Shown piece by piece: positions 53,008-61,770 of a DNA stretch of 64,000 nt. This DNA comes from Pseudoselenomonas ruminantium. Lineage in GTDB: Bacteria > Bacillota > Negativicutes > Selenomonadales > Selenomonadaceae. Under the pieces are notes generated by a model, which had not been told where the DNA came from, did no database searches, and worked only from the letters and a program-made list of their open reading frames with translations. Within the stretch, counting starts at the first letter, position 1, and each line of letters starts with the position of its first letter. The position numbers were made by a program, and so were the translations under genes. The stretch lies in contig NZ_FOQK01000016.1 in the NCBI RefSeq assembly GCF_900113715.1, forward strand, positions 1 through 64,000, given 5' to 3'.

Positions 53008-54254
53008 GCGTTACCTCCGACGTCAAATACTTCTGGGAAAGTCAGCATGGCTGACTGCAGGGTGTTCTGCGCGGTTTCGCCAAGGCCGCAGAGCGAGGAC
53101 ATGCTCATGACGCGGGCAATCGTGGCCATGATACGGATGTCTTCAGCGGTAGCCGTGTGATTGGCAATCTTGTCGAGGATGATCTTGATGTGTAGATTGC
53201 CTTCACGGCAGGGCGTGCACTGACCGCAGCTCTCTTCGGAGAAGAATTCCTGGTTCATGCGCAAAAAATCGATGACGCTTGTGCGTTTGTCGATGACCAG
53301 CAGGCCACCAGAGCCGACCATGACGCCAGCGGCACGCAGATCGTCGTAGGTATAGGGCGTATCGAGAATCGAGGCGTCGGCAATCTTGCCCGAGGCACCG
53401 CCGAACTGGATCAGCTGGATCTCGCGATCGTGCTGTATGCCGCCAGCAAGATTGTAGATGATTTCGCGAATGGTCGTGCCGAAGGGAATCTCGAAGACCC
53501 CGGGATTGTTGACATTGCCGGCAACCGAAATCATCTTGGTGCCAATCGATTCGTCCGAGCCACAGGAGGCATAGACGCCGTCCTTGTCCATCAAGAGATG
53601 CGGGACGATTGAGAGGCTTTCGACGTTGTTGAGGCAGGTCGGGCGGGCAAACAGGCCGCTGACCTTGATGAAGGGCGGTTTCATGCGTGGGCGGCCAGCC
53701 TTGCCCTCGATGGAGCGTATCAGCGCCGTGCCTTCGCCGCAGACATAGGCACCGCCGCCAGAGTAGAGGTGCAGGTTGAAATTGAAGTCCTTGCCGAGAA
53801 TATTATCGCCGAGGAAACCGTAGTTCTTGGCTTGACGGATGGCGTTCAAGAGCAGCGGGCGCAGGCAGGCGTACTCTGCGCGCATATAGATATAGCCGTC
53901 AGTCGCGCCGCAGACGAAGCCTGCGATGATCAGCGCTTCGATGAGGTTAAACGGGTCGTTCTGGATTAGGGCGCGGTCCTTGAAGGTCGTTGTCTCGCCT
54001 TCGTCAGCATTGCAGACTACGACTTTGTTTTCGCCGCGTACCGCGCGGGCCTGATGCCATTTGCGGCCGAGCGGGTACTCGGCACCGCCACGGCCGCGTA
54101 TCTTGGCGTCCGAAAGCATCTCACAGATTTCCTCAGGGTCCATATTCACGGCCTGGCGCAGGGCCTCAAAGCCGCCAATCTTCATATAAGAGCCAATGGA
54201 TGAGGTATCGTACTGGCCAAAGTTCCTGGTCAGGAACCGGATTGTCTTGCTCAT
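53004..54254 (-). CDS. hydB: HydB/NuoF-like NADH-binding flavoprotein subunit
   Basis: A 416-residue NuoF-type subunit. GRGGAEYPLGRKW is the FMN-site glycine-rich motif, VVCNADEGETTTFKDR follows, GGGAYVCGEGTALIRSIEG is the NADH-binding stretch, and ESCGQCTPCREG with the later SSLCGLG holds a [4Fe-4S] cluster. Unlike many HydB proteins it has no extra C-terminal ferredoxin domain and no N-terminal thioredoxin-like domain. The ATG at 54254 follows GGAGGAAAA; a longer upstream frame overlaps the preceding gene. It is translated with hydA through an ATGA overlap. Confidence 0.93.
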   Translation of the reverse strand: MSKTIRFLTRNFGQYDTSSIGSYMKIGGFEALRQAVNMDPEEICEMLSDAKIRGRGGAEYPLGRKWHQARAVRGENKVVVCNADEGETTTFKDRALIQNDPFNLIEALIIAGFVCGATDGYIYMRAEYACLRPLLLNAIRQAKNYGFLGDNILGKDFNFNLHLYSGGGAYVCGEGTALIRSIEGKAGRPRMKPPFIKVSGLFARPTCLNNVESLSIVPHLLMDKDGVYASCGSDESIGTKMISVAGNVNNPGVFEIPFGTTIREIIYNLAGGIQHDREIQLIQFGGASGKIADASILDTPYTYDDLRAAGVMVGSGGLLVIDKRTSVIDFLRMNQEFFSEESCGQCTPCREGNLHIKIILDKIANHTATAEDIRIMATIARVMSMSSLCGLGETAQNTLQSAMLTFPEVFDVGGNA

Positions 54255-54270
54255 ATCATTTTCCTCCAGC

Positions 54271-54777
54271 TTAGGTAAGCGAACGCAGCAGGGCCTCGAT
54301 CTTTTCCTGCGAGTCGAGATGGTCATAAATCTGGCCGTTGATGCGTACGGATGGCGCGCGGTCGCAGGCGCCATAGCAGGTCGTTGTCTCGAGCGTGAAG
54401 CGTCCATCGTAGGTTGTCTCGCCAATCTTGATGTCGAGCAGGCGCTCAAGCGTCTCTAAAAGCCGCTTGGTGTCGATGACGTTGACACGGCAGGCCGGCG
54501 AACTGCAGACCTGGATCGGGTATTTGGCACGCGGCTTGGAGGAAAGCTCGCTGTAGAAGTTTAAGCAGTCAAATACATTCGTGACAGGCAGGCCGAGCCG
54601 GTCTGCCAGATAGTAGGCGGTGGACTCGGGGACGTAATGGCGTTCGTTGAGCTCTTGCACTTCAAGCAGGATGCCGACAATCTGGGTAGGGTCGTTGTCA
54701 TGCGACTCGAGTACCAGATCGATCTTGGCCTGCAGCTCGGCAGAGAGTGGATACTCTTGACTTTGTGCGGTCAGCAT
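54271..54777 (-). CDS. hydC: HydC/NuoE-like [2Fe-2S] subunit
   Basis: A 168-residue thioredoxin-fold protein. The four cluster ligands are in CSSPACRVN (the first two, spaced CxxxxC) and CYGACDRAP. The N-terminal helical part (DPTQIVGILLEVQELN) and YYLADRLGLP match NuoE. It is the first gene of the hydrogenase operon, with AGGAGG before the ATG at 54777. Confidence 0.93.
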   Translation of the reverse strand: MLTAQSQEYPLSAELQAKIDLVLESHDNDPTQIVGILLEVQELNERHYVPESTAYYLADRLGLPVTNVFDCLNFYSELSSKPRAKYPIQVCSSPACRVNVIDTKRLLETLERLLDIKIGETTYDGRFTLETTTCYGACDRAPSVRINGQIYDHLDSQEKIEALLRSLT

Positions 54778-55016
54778 AGATAAACCTCCTAAAAAAATAC
54801 TATACATGTAACAGTTATATTATATAATAAAAGCGAATAGAATCACAGTGCTTAGGGAAAAAACACTGCGCAGGACGGTTTCGAGCCGCATATAGTAGGA
54901 GAAAATCGGTTTTCCCCAAGATGTGGTATACAACTTTACATTTGTGTGTTATAATATAGGTGCCATTAGGGGAGCATGTAAATAGACTTCATACCAAAAC
55001 TATGGGGGGATTATTT

Positions 55017-55256
55017 ATGGCTATCAAGAACATTGAAATGGACCGTCGTGACAGCGCGAGTTATCGCAAAATCTTGAAACGAGGAGGTTTCCTTTCTGCA
55101 AGTTACTTGTCTGTCAATGGCTTTGACGTCAACCGGCTGCGCAAACTGGCGCTGGCAGGAGAACTTGACGCAGTACGCTGTGCTATTGGCAATTCAATCC
55201 GCTGGTATTACCGGGAACGGCAGGCGGAGAATGCGCACCTACGTGGCTTGGCATAA
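55017..55256 (+). CDS. small protein of unknown function
   Basis: A 79-residue protein with GGGGGGA ten bases before the ATG. It is charged and mostly helical; SVNGFDVNRLRKLALAGELD resembles the recognition part of small MerR/excisionase-like DNA-binding domains, but the match is weak. It stands alone between the hydrogenase operon and the phosphoesterase gene. I do not assign a function. Confidence 0.6.
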   Translation: MAIKNIEMDRRDSASYRKILKRGGFLSASYLSVNGFDVNRLRKLALAGELDAVRCAIGNSIRWYYRERQAENAHLRGLA

Positions 55257-55298
55257 TTTTATGTCGTGATTATATTGTAATGTTTTGTTGATGGTTAT

Positions 55299-55330
55299 GG
55301 AATCGGCCTTGCCGGTTCTATTTTTTTCTG
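55299..55330 (+). terminator. intrinsic terminator after the small protein gene
   Basis: GAATCGGCC-TTG-CCGGTTC, an imperfect hairpin followed by seven T. Confidence 0.65.
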
Positions 55331-55396
55331 CTTGTTTACAGGGGAATCGCGCATAATCGTAGTATATATAATAGTAGCAGAAAAAGGGGATAAGTT

Positions 55397-56332
55397 ATGA
55401 TAAAGATGTTTTGGGTCGTGTTCATCGGTGCGCTGGTGCTGGTATTGCTCGTGATACCGGGGGCCATCATCTGGCGGCGGGTGATGAAAATTCCGCTGGA
55501 TACCGACCGGCGCCGTTTCCTCAAAAAAGCGGCGGCTTATCCGGTCGGGCTCGTGGCGGCAGGCACGTATGGCAGCCAGTATGAGCGATGCCATACGGTG
55601 GACAACCGCTATACGATAAAGGCGGGAGCTGGCGGCTTTCCTGCCGGCTTTCGCCTGGCGCAAATCAGTGATGTGCATCTGGGGCGATTCTTCGATAATG
55701 AAGATTTGCGGCAGCTGCTTGCGCGCATAGCGGCTGATGGCCCTGACATGCTGGTGATTACAGGGGATCTCTTTGACGATGAGAGGCTGAATCCTGGTGC
55801 GGCTAGGGTGCTGGAGGATTTTGTGGATGCGTTTCCCGATGGCATCTGGTTTTGTCTGGGCAATCACGAACATTTCCGTGGCGTGGAGAAAATCCAGGCG
55901 GATTTGGCGAAGACGCGTGTCCATGCGCTCTACAACAAGGCGGTCAAGGTGCCGGGGCGTGATTTCTGGCTGGCAGGTGTGGACTATCCTATGCTGCGTG
56001 AGGAGAAGAAATTCCAGCAGCTCAAGGCAAAGTTTACGGAAAATGCGCTGGCGGATATCCCCGCAGAGGAGCGGCCGCGCACGATCCTGCTCGCCCATCA
56101 TCCCGAGTTCATCGATGATGCGGCTGCAGCTGGTGTGCTGCTGACGCTCACGGGACATACGCATGGCTGCCAGTTCGGTGTGCTGGGACTGCCACTGTTT
56201 CCCGTATTCAAGTACAATCGCGGACTGGTGGAGAAGGGGGCAAGCTACGGTTACGTGCATAGCGGCAACGGCAGCTGGTTCCCCTGCCGCATAGGCTGCC
56301 CACCAGAAATCGCATATTTTACGGTACAATAA
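55397..56332 (+). CDS. membrane-anchored metallophosphoesterase
   Basis: A 311-residue protein of the calcineurin-like phosphoesterase family (YkuE/YaeI group). One N-terminal membrane helix (residues 5-25) is followed by DRRRFLKKAAAYPVGLVA, a twin-arginine-like stretch. The metal motifs come in order: QISDVHLG, ITGDLFDD, LGNHEHFRG, LAHHPEF and LTGHTHGCQFG. YaeI relatives hydrolyse UDP-diacylglucosamine or similar lipids, but the substrate here is unknown. AAAAGGGGATAAG precedes the ATG. Confidence 0.88.
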   Translation: MIKMFWVVFIGALVLVLLVIPGAIIWRRVMKIPLDTDRRRFLKKAAAYPVGLVAAGTYGSQYERCHTVDNRYTIKAGAGGFPAGFRLAQISDVHLGRFFDNEDLRQLLARIAADGPDMLVITGDLFDDERLNPGAARVLEDFVDAFPDGIWFCLGNHEHFRGVEKIQADLAKTRVHALYNKAVKVPGRDFWLAGVDYPMLREEKKFQQLKAKFTENALADIPAEERPRTILLAHHPEFIDDAAAAGVLLTLTGHTHGCQFGVLGLPLFPVFKYNRGLVEKGASYGYVHSGNGSWFPCRIGCPPEIAYFTVQ

Positions 56333-56434
56333 AATGAGTTGCAGTTTGTCGGGCAATGTATGTGAATCAGAATCATAACCATAACCTTCCCGCGTACGAA
56401 TAGTCAAACTGCATTTTCTGGAAGGTGGATATAG

Positions 56435-57889
56435 ATGATGGGATTTTGGAAGACGCGGCTGGAGGAGATCCAGCAGATGTTGGCGCGCGGGCGGACGAGT
56501 GCGGCGCGGCAGGCACTGGATTCCCTGCGTGAGGAGGGGATGGTGCCGGACGAGGAGCTATGGCGTATCCATGAGCTCTATGGTGCGGTATTCCATGATC
56601 TTGCGGATGCCGAGGGCGCGGCGGCGGCTTATAACAATGCGGCGCAGGCCGATAAGTATCTGCGCAGCCAGCGCGAGCATTTCTCGAATTATCTGTTTGC
56701 GCTGCACTATCTGCCGGGCATTCCTGCCGACGATCTGTTTGCCCAGCATCAGGTCTATCAGGGGCTCTACCGTGATACAGAGCTTTTGCCACCACGGGAA
56801 AAAACAAATCATGCGCGGCTTCGCATTGGCTTTCTGGCTCCGGATTTCCGGGATTCTTCGTCGGCCAGGTTCTATGAATGCCTGCTGACGGGGCTTGATG
56901 CACGGCAGTTTGCTATTTATGCCTACGCCTTGCAGGATAGCGAGGACGACTTCACGCGTCATCTGCAGGCAACAGGGCTTACATACCGCTGCCTGGCAGG
57001 GCAGAGCCTGCGGCAGCAGGCGGAGATGATTCGTTGGGATGAGATTGATGTGCTTGTGGATTTAGGCGGTCATTCGGCTGGTGGCATGGGGCTTATGGTC
57101 TTAGCCCAGCGGCCAGCGCCTTGGCAGCTTTGCGGCATTGGCTGGTTCGATACCACAGGGCTTCCGGCTGTCGATGCGTTCCTGACTGATGCGGAGATGG
57201 ACCCTGTTGGTACGGACTACCGTTTTACCGAGCAGCTGTTGCGGCTGCCGAGCGGTTTTTGCTTCACTCCTGCGCCTGCCATGCAGCGCATTTGCCGTCT
57301 GCCACGGCAGCGGGCAGGCGTTGTCTTTGGCTGCTATCAGAATTTCATGAAAATCAACCGGCAGGTCATGGAATGCTGGCGGCATATCCTTGAAAATCTT
57401 CCGGGCAGCCGGCTGATCGTGCAGGATACGACGCGGCTGCCAGAGCGGCGGGCCGTGCTGGAAAGGCGGCTGGAAAACGCCGGCCTGCCGATGGAGCGCG
57501 TCGAAGTGCGCATAGGCAGTGACCGTTATCTTGAGGACTATCAGCAAATCGATATCATGCTCGATACTTTCCCCTATCCGGGCGGAGCGGCGGCAGCGAC
57601 GGCACTTTATATGGGCGTGCCGGTCATCGCGCTGCGCGGCGACCATCATAGTGCACGCCTGAGTGCCAGTATCCTGACTGCTGCTGGCCATGATGAGTGG
57701 ATAGCAGACAGTATGGATGCGTATATCAAGCTGGCTTTGCAGCTGGCTGTCGATTGCGAGGGGCTGGAGCGGCAGCAGCTGGCTTTGCGGGCGGAGCTGG
57801 AGCAGTCCAGGCTTATGGCTGCGCAGGCGTATTGCACGGCGTTTGCCGAAGCCATCCTGTGCGGAGGAGGAGAAATTCTTGAAGCATGA
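56435..57889 (+). CDS. O-GlcNAc-transferase-like (GT41/SPINDLY-type) glycosyltransferase
   Basis: A 484-residue protein. The first 110 residues are TPR-like helices (ARQALDSLREEG, GAAAAYNNAAQADKYL). The rest is a GT41 domain: LRIGFLAPDFRDSSSARF, IDVLVDLGGHSAGG, FGCYQNFMKINRQVMECW, DIMLDTFPYPGGAAAATALY and GVPVIALRGDHHSARLSASI. Bacterial members glycosylate proteins, among them flagellin and adhesins. Flagellin genes lie 4 kb downstream, so flagellin is a plausible target; this is inferred. The following gene overlaps its end and is probably its partner. Confidence 0.85.
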   Translation: MMGFWKTRLEEIQQMLARGRTSAARQALDSLREEGMVPDEELWRIHELYGAVFHDLADAEGAAAAYNNAAQADKYLRSQREHFSNYLFALHYLPGIPADDLFAQHQVYQGLYRDTELLPPREKTNHARLRIGFLAPDFRDSSSARFYECLLTGLDARQFAIYAYALQDSEDDFTRHLQATGLTYRCLAGQSLRQQAEMIRWDEIDVLVDLGGHSAGGMGLMVLAQRPAPWQLCGIGWFDTTGLPAVDAFLTDAEMDPVGTDYRFTEQLLRLPSGFCFTPAPAMQRICRLPRQRAGVVFGCYQNFMKINRQVMECWRHILENLPGSRLIVQDTTRLPERRAVLERRLENAGLPMERVEVRIGSDRYLEDYQQIDIMLDTFPYPGGAAAATALYMGVPVIALRGDHHSARLSASILTAAGHDEWIADSMDAYIKLALQLAVDCEGLERQQLALRAELEQSRLMAAQAYCTAFAEAILCGGGEILEA

Positions 57890-58733
57890 CATTACTGACT
57901 TGCTCGTGGGCAGCTTGGAGCCTTGCCGCTGGCTGGTCGTTGAAAGCCTTGAGCATCTTGCGAAGCTGCGGTCACTTTATCCGCAGGCAGCTATCACGGT
58001 GGTAACACGCCATGAGGAAGCGGCAGAGCTTTCTGCTTTGGCGGGACTTGGCATTGACTGGCATATCCTTGACTATCGTGAGCAGCATCTTCCCTTTGCT
58101 GAGGCGAGTTTTGACTTTATCCTGGCTGAGCCGGTGCTTACTGAGGCTTGGACGCTTTACGATACCATGATGGATATCAGCCGCAAGCTCACGGATACGG
58201 GCAAGCTCTATACGGCCTATCTGAACATCCGCTATCATGGCGTGCTCGCGCAGCTGCGTGAGGGAATCTTCCCTGTGCGCGATAAGCATCTGTATGCCAA
58301 GGCGGAGATTGTCCGTATCCTTGACGATGCTGTGTTCAAGGAAATCGACTTCCTGTCCGGCTGGCAGGATGATGATTTGACGGATGGCGAGGCTTGGGCG
58401 GCGCAGGGCTTTGCCAATTTCAGCCAGGATCTATCCACAAGCAAGTGGCTCGTCGAGGCCTGCCGCAGTACGGCGGCGGTGGCCAATCTCAAGGGGCTTT
58501 ACGACCGGGAAACGCGCAAACAGCTCGCACGTCTATTGCATCGCATCGAGTATGGCGTTGACACGAAAAAAAACCTCGCGGAGCTGAAAAAGCTCTGCGA
58601 GGTGCAGATGATATTTGCCGAATATCTTTCAGATTTTGTGCACGAGGCTTGTATGCATCCTGAGCGGGTGCTGGCCTTAGTGCATAGTGCCCAGGAAAAT
58701 CAAGCGGATACCGAGGGCGAACATCGCCAGTGA
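57879..58733 (+). CDS. methyltransferase-like protein downstream of the GT41 enzyme
   Basis: A 284-residue protein starting at TTG 57879 after GGAGGAGG and overlapping the preceding gene by 11 bases. The N-terminal 130 residues look like a class I SAM-methyltransferase fold: WLVVESLEHLAKL, then ITVVTRHEEA, DYREQHLPFAEASFDFILA. A glycine-rich SAM loop is not obvious, so activity is uncertain. The C-terminal half is helical. Gene order suggests it modifies or assists the same glycoprotein as the GT41 enzyme. Its last 57 bases overlap the converging TSUP gene. Confidence 0.65.
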   Translation: MKHDITDLLVGSLEPCRWLVVESLEHLAKLRSLYPQAAITVVTRHEEAAELSALAGLGIDWHILDYREQHLPFAEASFDFILAEPVLTEAWTLYDTMMDISRKLTDTGKLYTAYLNIRYHGVLAQLREGIFPVRDKHLYAKAEIVRILDDAVFKEIDFLSGWQDDDLTDGEAWAAQGFANFSQDLSTSKWLVEACRSTAAVANLKGLYDRETRKQLARLLHRIEYGVDTKKNLAELKKLCEVQMIFAEYLSDFVHEACMHPERVLALVHSAQENQADTEGEHRQ

Positions 58734-59468
58734 CAGCAGTCCCAGGATTACCTTGGACTTTGTTTTTTGCGAAATTTTCGCGCCAATCTGTGCGCCGATT
58801 GCGGCACCTATGGCGATGCAGATGGCTGGCAGCCAGATGATATGGTCGAGCAGGAAATGTGAGATGACGCCAAAGGCCGAAGAGCAGGCCAGCACGAAAT
58901 GTGAGGTGGCCGTGGCGACATGCACGGGAAAGCCCAGCAGGTAAATCATCAGCGGCACGTGGATGACGCCGCCGCCGATGCCAAAGATGCTCGAGACAAA
59001 GCCGACGCCGAAGCTGGAGAGTATGCCAATCCCCTGGCTGAACTGGAAGCCTTCCGGAATCTCGTGGATATCCGTCGGCGGTTTGTGGGTTGTATTCCAG
59101 AACATGATGCAGGCCATGCAGAGCATGAACAGACCGTAGTAGAGATCCAGCTGCGGAGCGCTGAACGAATTGACGATATATGAGCCAAAGAAGGCACCAG
59201 GAAGCGTAGCAAGTGCGAACGGCACAGCTGCACGGAAGAAGACTCGCTTCTGGCGGATATAGGCCAGTGTGCCCGAGACGGCGTTCGCAAGCACGACGAA
59301 AAGGGAAGTGCCCGTAATTTGGGCAGCCGTATGGAAGTACGGATAAATGCCGCCGTCGGACATAAAGAAGATGAAAACCGGTACGCAGATAAGGCCGCCG
59401 CCGATACCAACGAGCGTACCGAAGATGCCGACGAACAGGCCAAGCAGTAAAAATAAGAGAACAGCCAT
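58677..59468 (-). CDS. TSUP (TauE/SafE) family transporter
   Basis: A 263-residue membrane protein with about eight helices and two half-repeats: LLGLFVGIFGTLVGIGGGLI and VGFVSSIFGIGGGVIHVPLM, the paired glycine-rich motifs of the sulfite exporter TauE/SafE family. It probably exports or imports a sulfur-containing or organic anion. Its 3' end overlaps the 3' end of the converging methyltransferase-like gene. The ATG at 59468 follows AAAGGATTAACTT. Confidence 0.88.
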   Translation of the reverse strand: MAVLLFLLLGLFVGIFGTLVGIGGGLICVPVFIFFMSDGGIYPYFHTAAQITGTSLFVVLANAVSGTLAYIRQKRVFFRAAVPFALATLPGAFFGSYIVNSFSAPQLDLYYGLFMLCMACIMFWNTTHKPPTDIHEIPEGFQFSQGIGILSSFGVGFVSSIFGIGGGVIHVPLMIYLLGFPVHVATATSHFVLACSSAFGVISHFLLDHIIWLPAICIAIGAAIGAQIGAKISQKTKSKVILGLLSLAMFALGIRLIFLGTMH

Positions 59469-59648
59469 AAGTTAATCCTTTCGTGAATAATTTCTCAAGC
59501 TCATTATAGCACAGCTCACATGGATGCAGGAAAGAAAAATAGTTCAAATCTGTCTGAAAAATCTCGACAATTGTGACGAATCATGGTAAAATAAATAAAA
59601 AATAATAGTCATAGTTTTCAGTTATTTTACCACCAGAGGAGGATCGCA

Positions 59649-61055
59649 ATGAAAAAGTTTATGGATAAAGATTTCCTGCTCCAGACTGAAACGGCCAGCC
59701 GGCTCTATTACGAGCATGCAGCGGCACAGCCCGTTATTGACTATCGCAGCCATCTGTGTGCGGCCGATATTGCAAGTGATAAGAGCTACCGCAATATCAC
59801 GCGGCTTTTGCTTGGCAATGCTGATGCTGCCTGGCGGCTGCTGCGCGCGGCTGGCGTCGAGGAGAGATACATCACTGGCGATGCCAGCGACTATGAAAAG
59901 TTCCAGAAATTTGCCGAGACCATGCCAAAGGCTATCGGCAATCCGATGTTCCTGCGGTCACAGCTGGAGCTCAAACGGTTCTTTGATTGCGATATCCTGC
60001 TGAGTGGCGATACGGCGGCTGAGATCTGGACGCTCTGCAACGAGAAGCTGCAGCAGCCCGATTACACGATTCGCGGCCTGCTGGCTAAGGCGAATGTTGA
60101 AAGCGTCGATACGATTGCCGATCCTGCCGATGATCTCAAGTGGTTCCGCAAGATGCTGGAAGATGATGACTGCAAGACTTTGGTACGTCCGATTTTCTGC
60201 CCCGACAAGGTGCTGCATATCGAGTCGCCTGAGTGGGAAAACTATATGAAATACGAGCTTGGGACGGCAGCCGATATCGACATCAGCACGATGCAGGATG
60301 TCCGCGATGCACTGCACAAGCGGATGGATTACTTCGAGTCGCTGGGCTGCCGCACGGCGGATCATACCCTTGATGTGATGGATTTCTGCCTTGCCGAGGA
60401 ATTCGAGCTGGATGATATCGTCGGCCGCACCATCAATGGCAAGGGCAAACGGCAGTCGCAGACTGTCCGTGCGCAGTTCCAGACAGCTGTCATGGTATTC
60501 TTGGCGACGGAGTACGCGCGCCGTGGCTGGGTCATGCAGCTCGAGTATGCTGTGCTGCGTGACAACAACAGCCGTCTGCTGGCTGACGCTGGCATGGGCA
60601 AGGGCGGTGACTGCCTGACGGATGGCTGCTGCGGGGCAAAGTTTGCGCAGTTCCTCAATGCGCTCGATAAAGATGGACTGCTGCCCAAGACCATCGTAAG
60701 CTCGCGCAATCCCGCCGATGGGGCGATGATTGCCTCGGTCATCGGTGCGTTCCAGGGAAGTGAGGCCGCAGGCAAGCTCCAGCTGGGCGCATCGTGGAAC
60801 TTCCAAGGCGCTAAGAATGGCATCAAGGCGCAGCTGGCACACATGGCCAATCAGTCATTGCTCGGCTGTGCGGTCAACATGGCCAGCAATGCCCGCAGTG
60901 TGCTGTCATGCGCGCGCCATGAATATTACCGCCGTATCCTTTGCGATTTTATCGGCCGTCTCGTCGAAAACGGCGAGTATCCCGATGACGAAGCATTGCT
61001 CGGGCAGCTGGTCGAAGACATCTGCTACGGCAATGCGAAAAAATATTTTGGCTGA
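59649..61055 (+). CDS. UxaC-like (uronate isomerase family) protein with altered active site
   Basis: A 468-residue protein aligned end to end with uronate isomerase UxaC: TGDASDYEKFQKFAE, the LELKRFF block, ADHTLDVMDF and ARHEYYRRILCDFIGR. Several catalytic residues differ. The metal motif DYHCHL reads DYRSHL, so the first histidine is arginine. HWTHLEL reads RSQLEL, GSGWWFND reads GASWNFQG, and TDSRSFLS reads SNARSVLS, losing the aspartate. The reading frame is clean, so the protein is probably made but may not isomerise uronates. No other hexuronate gene is near. GAGGAGGATCGCA precedes the ATG. Confidence 0.8.
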   Translation: MKKFMDKDFLLQTETASRLYYEHAAAQPVIDYRSHLCAADIASDKSYRNITRLLLGNADAAWRLLRAAGVEERYITGDASDYEKFQKFAETMPKAIGNPMFLRSQLELKRFFDCDILLSGDTAAEIWTLCNEKLQQPDYTIRGLLAKANVESVDTIADPADDLKWFRKMLEDDDCKTLVRPIFCPDKVLHIESPEWENYMKYELGTAADIDISTMQDVRDALHKRMDYFESLGCRTADHTLDVMDFCLAEEFELDDIVGRTINGKGKRQSQTVRAQFQTAVMVFLATEYARRGWVMQLEYAVLRDNNSRLLADAGMGKGGDCLTDGCCGAKFAQFLNALDKDGLLPKTIVSSRNPADGAMIASVIGAFQGSEAAGKLQLGASWNFQGAKNGIKAQLAHMANQSLLGCAVNMASNARSVLSCARHEYYRRILCDFIGRLVENGEYPDDEALLGQLVEDICYGNAKKYFG

Positions 61056-61115
61056 TGACGCGGAGGGCTATGCTATAATAAGAAAAGATAATGCATAGAA
61101 ACGAGGGACAAGCAT

Positions 61116-61574
61116 ATGCCAAAGAAAAAAAGCAAAGGCGTCGAGAGCAACGAGAAAGCCTTGAAGTTCCAGGAGTTCCTGATTGAGAACAACATCGATG
61201 TATTCAGTACCGAGTCGGTTGAAGACGATTACTCCACAGTCATCTTCCGCTCACGCATCGAGGCCAAAGGCCAGATCCTGCCGATGGCCATACTGATTGA
61301 CACGAGCATCTTCACGGTCATCCGCACGCAGATCATCACGGGCATCACGGAGGAAAAGCGCAGCGAGCTCAAGGGATATCTCAACGAACTCAACACGCAG
61401 TACAAGATTTTCAAATACTACCTGCGCGACGACGGTACGGTCTATCTTGACATCTGCCTGCCGTTTGTCGATGAAACCTTCGACAGCAAGATGATCCAGC
61501 TCATGCTAAGCGTGCTTGTCCAGCACCTTGAGGCTGTCTATGAAGACATCATGGCGCATATCTGGCATAAGTAA
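61116..61574 (+). CDS. YbjN-like small protein
   Basis: A 152-residue acidic protein. Mixed alpha/beta sequence with STVIFRSRIEAKGQILPMAI, YLRDDGTVYLDICLPF and a long last helix (MIQLMLSVLVQHLEAVYEDI) fits the YbjN/type III chaperone-like fold. Members have no agreed function. It begins 60 bases after the UxaC-like gene and may share its transcript; a terminator follows. Confidence 0.6.
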   Translation: MPKKKSKGVESNEKALKFQEFLIENNIDVFSTESVEDDYSTVIFRSRIEAKGQILPMAILIDTSIFTVIRTQIITGITEEKRSELKGYLNELNTQYKIFKYYLRDDGTVYLDICLPFVDETFDSKMIQLMLSVLVQHLEAVYEDIMAHIWHK

Positions 61575-61587
61575 AAGCAGCTGCATA

Positions 61588-61617
61588 TATAGCCTTCCCT
61601 TTTGGGGAAGGCTTTTT
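61588..61617 (+). terminator. intrinsic terminator after the YbjN-like gene
   Basis: AGCCTTCCC-TTTT-GGGGAAGGCT followed by TTTTG. The CCTTCCC/GGGGAAGG arm resembles the hairpin at 31656-31673. Confidence 0.85.
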
Positions 61618-61642
61618 GTTAGCATTTTTTCGTGAATGTGCT

Positions 61643-61669
61643 TAAGTTTTTATCGCTTTTATTCGATTA
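61643..61669 (+). promoter_or_regulatory. sigma-28 (FliA/SigD) type flagellin promoter
   Basis: TAAGTTTT (61643-61650), exactly 11 bases, then TTCGATTA (61662-61669). This matches the late flagellar consensus TAAAGTTT-N11-GCCGATAA in spacing and in most positions. It lies about 100 bases before the flagellin start. Confidence 0.6.
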
Positions 61670-61770
61670 TATATACGTATAGAAAAAGACCCATTAAAAC
61701 GGAAATGCAGGGATGGCAGAGGGTAATCGGCAGGGTACTCTCGTTGATGTAGTTACATGGAGGAATAATC

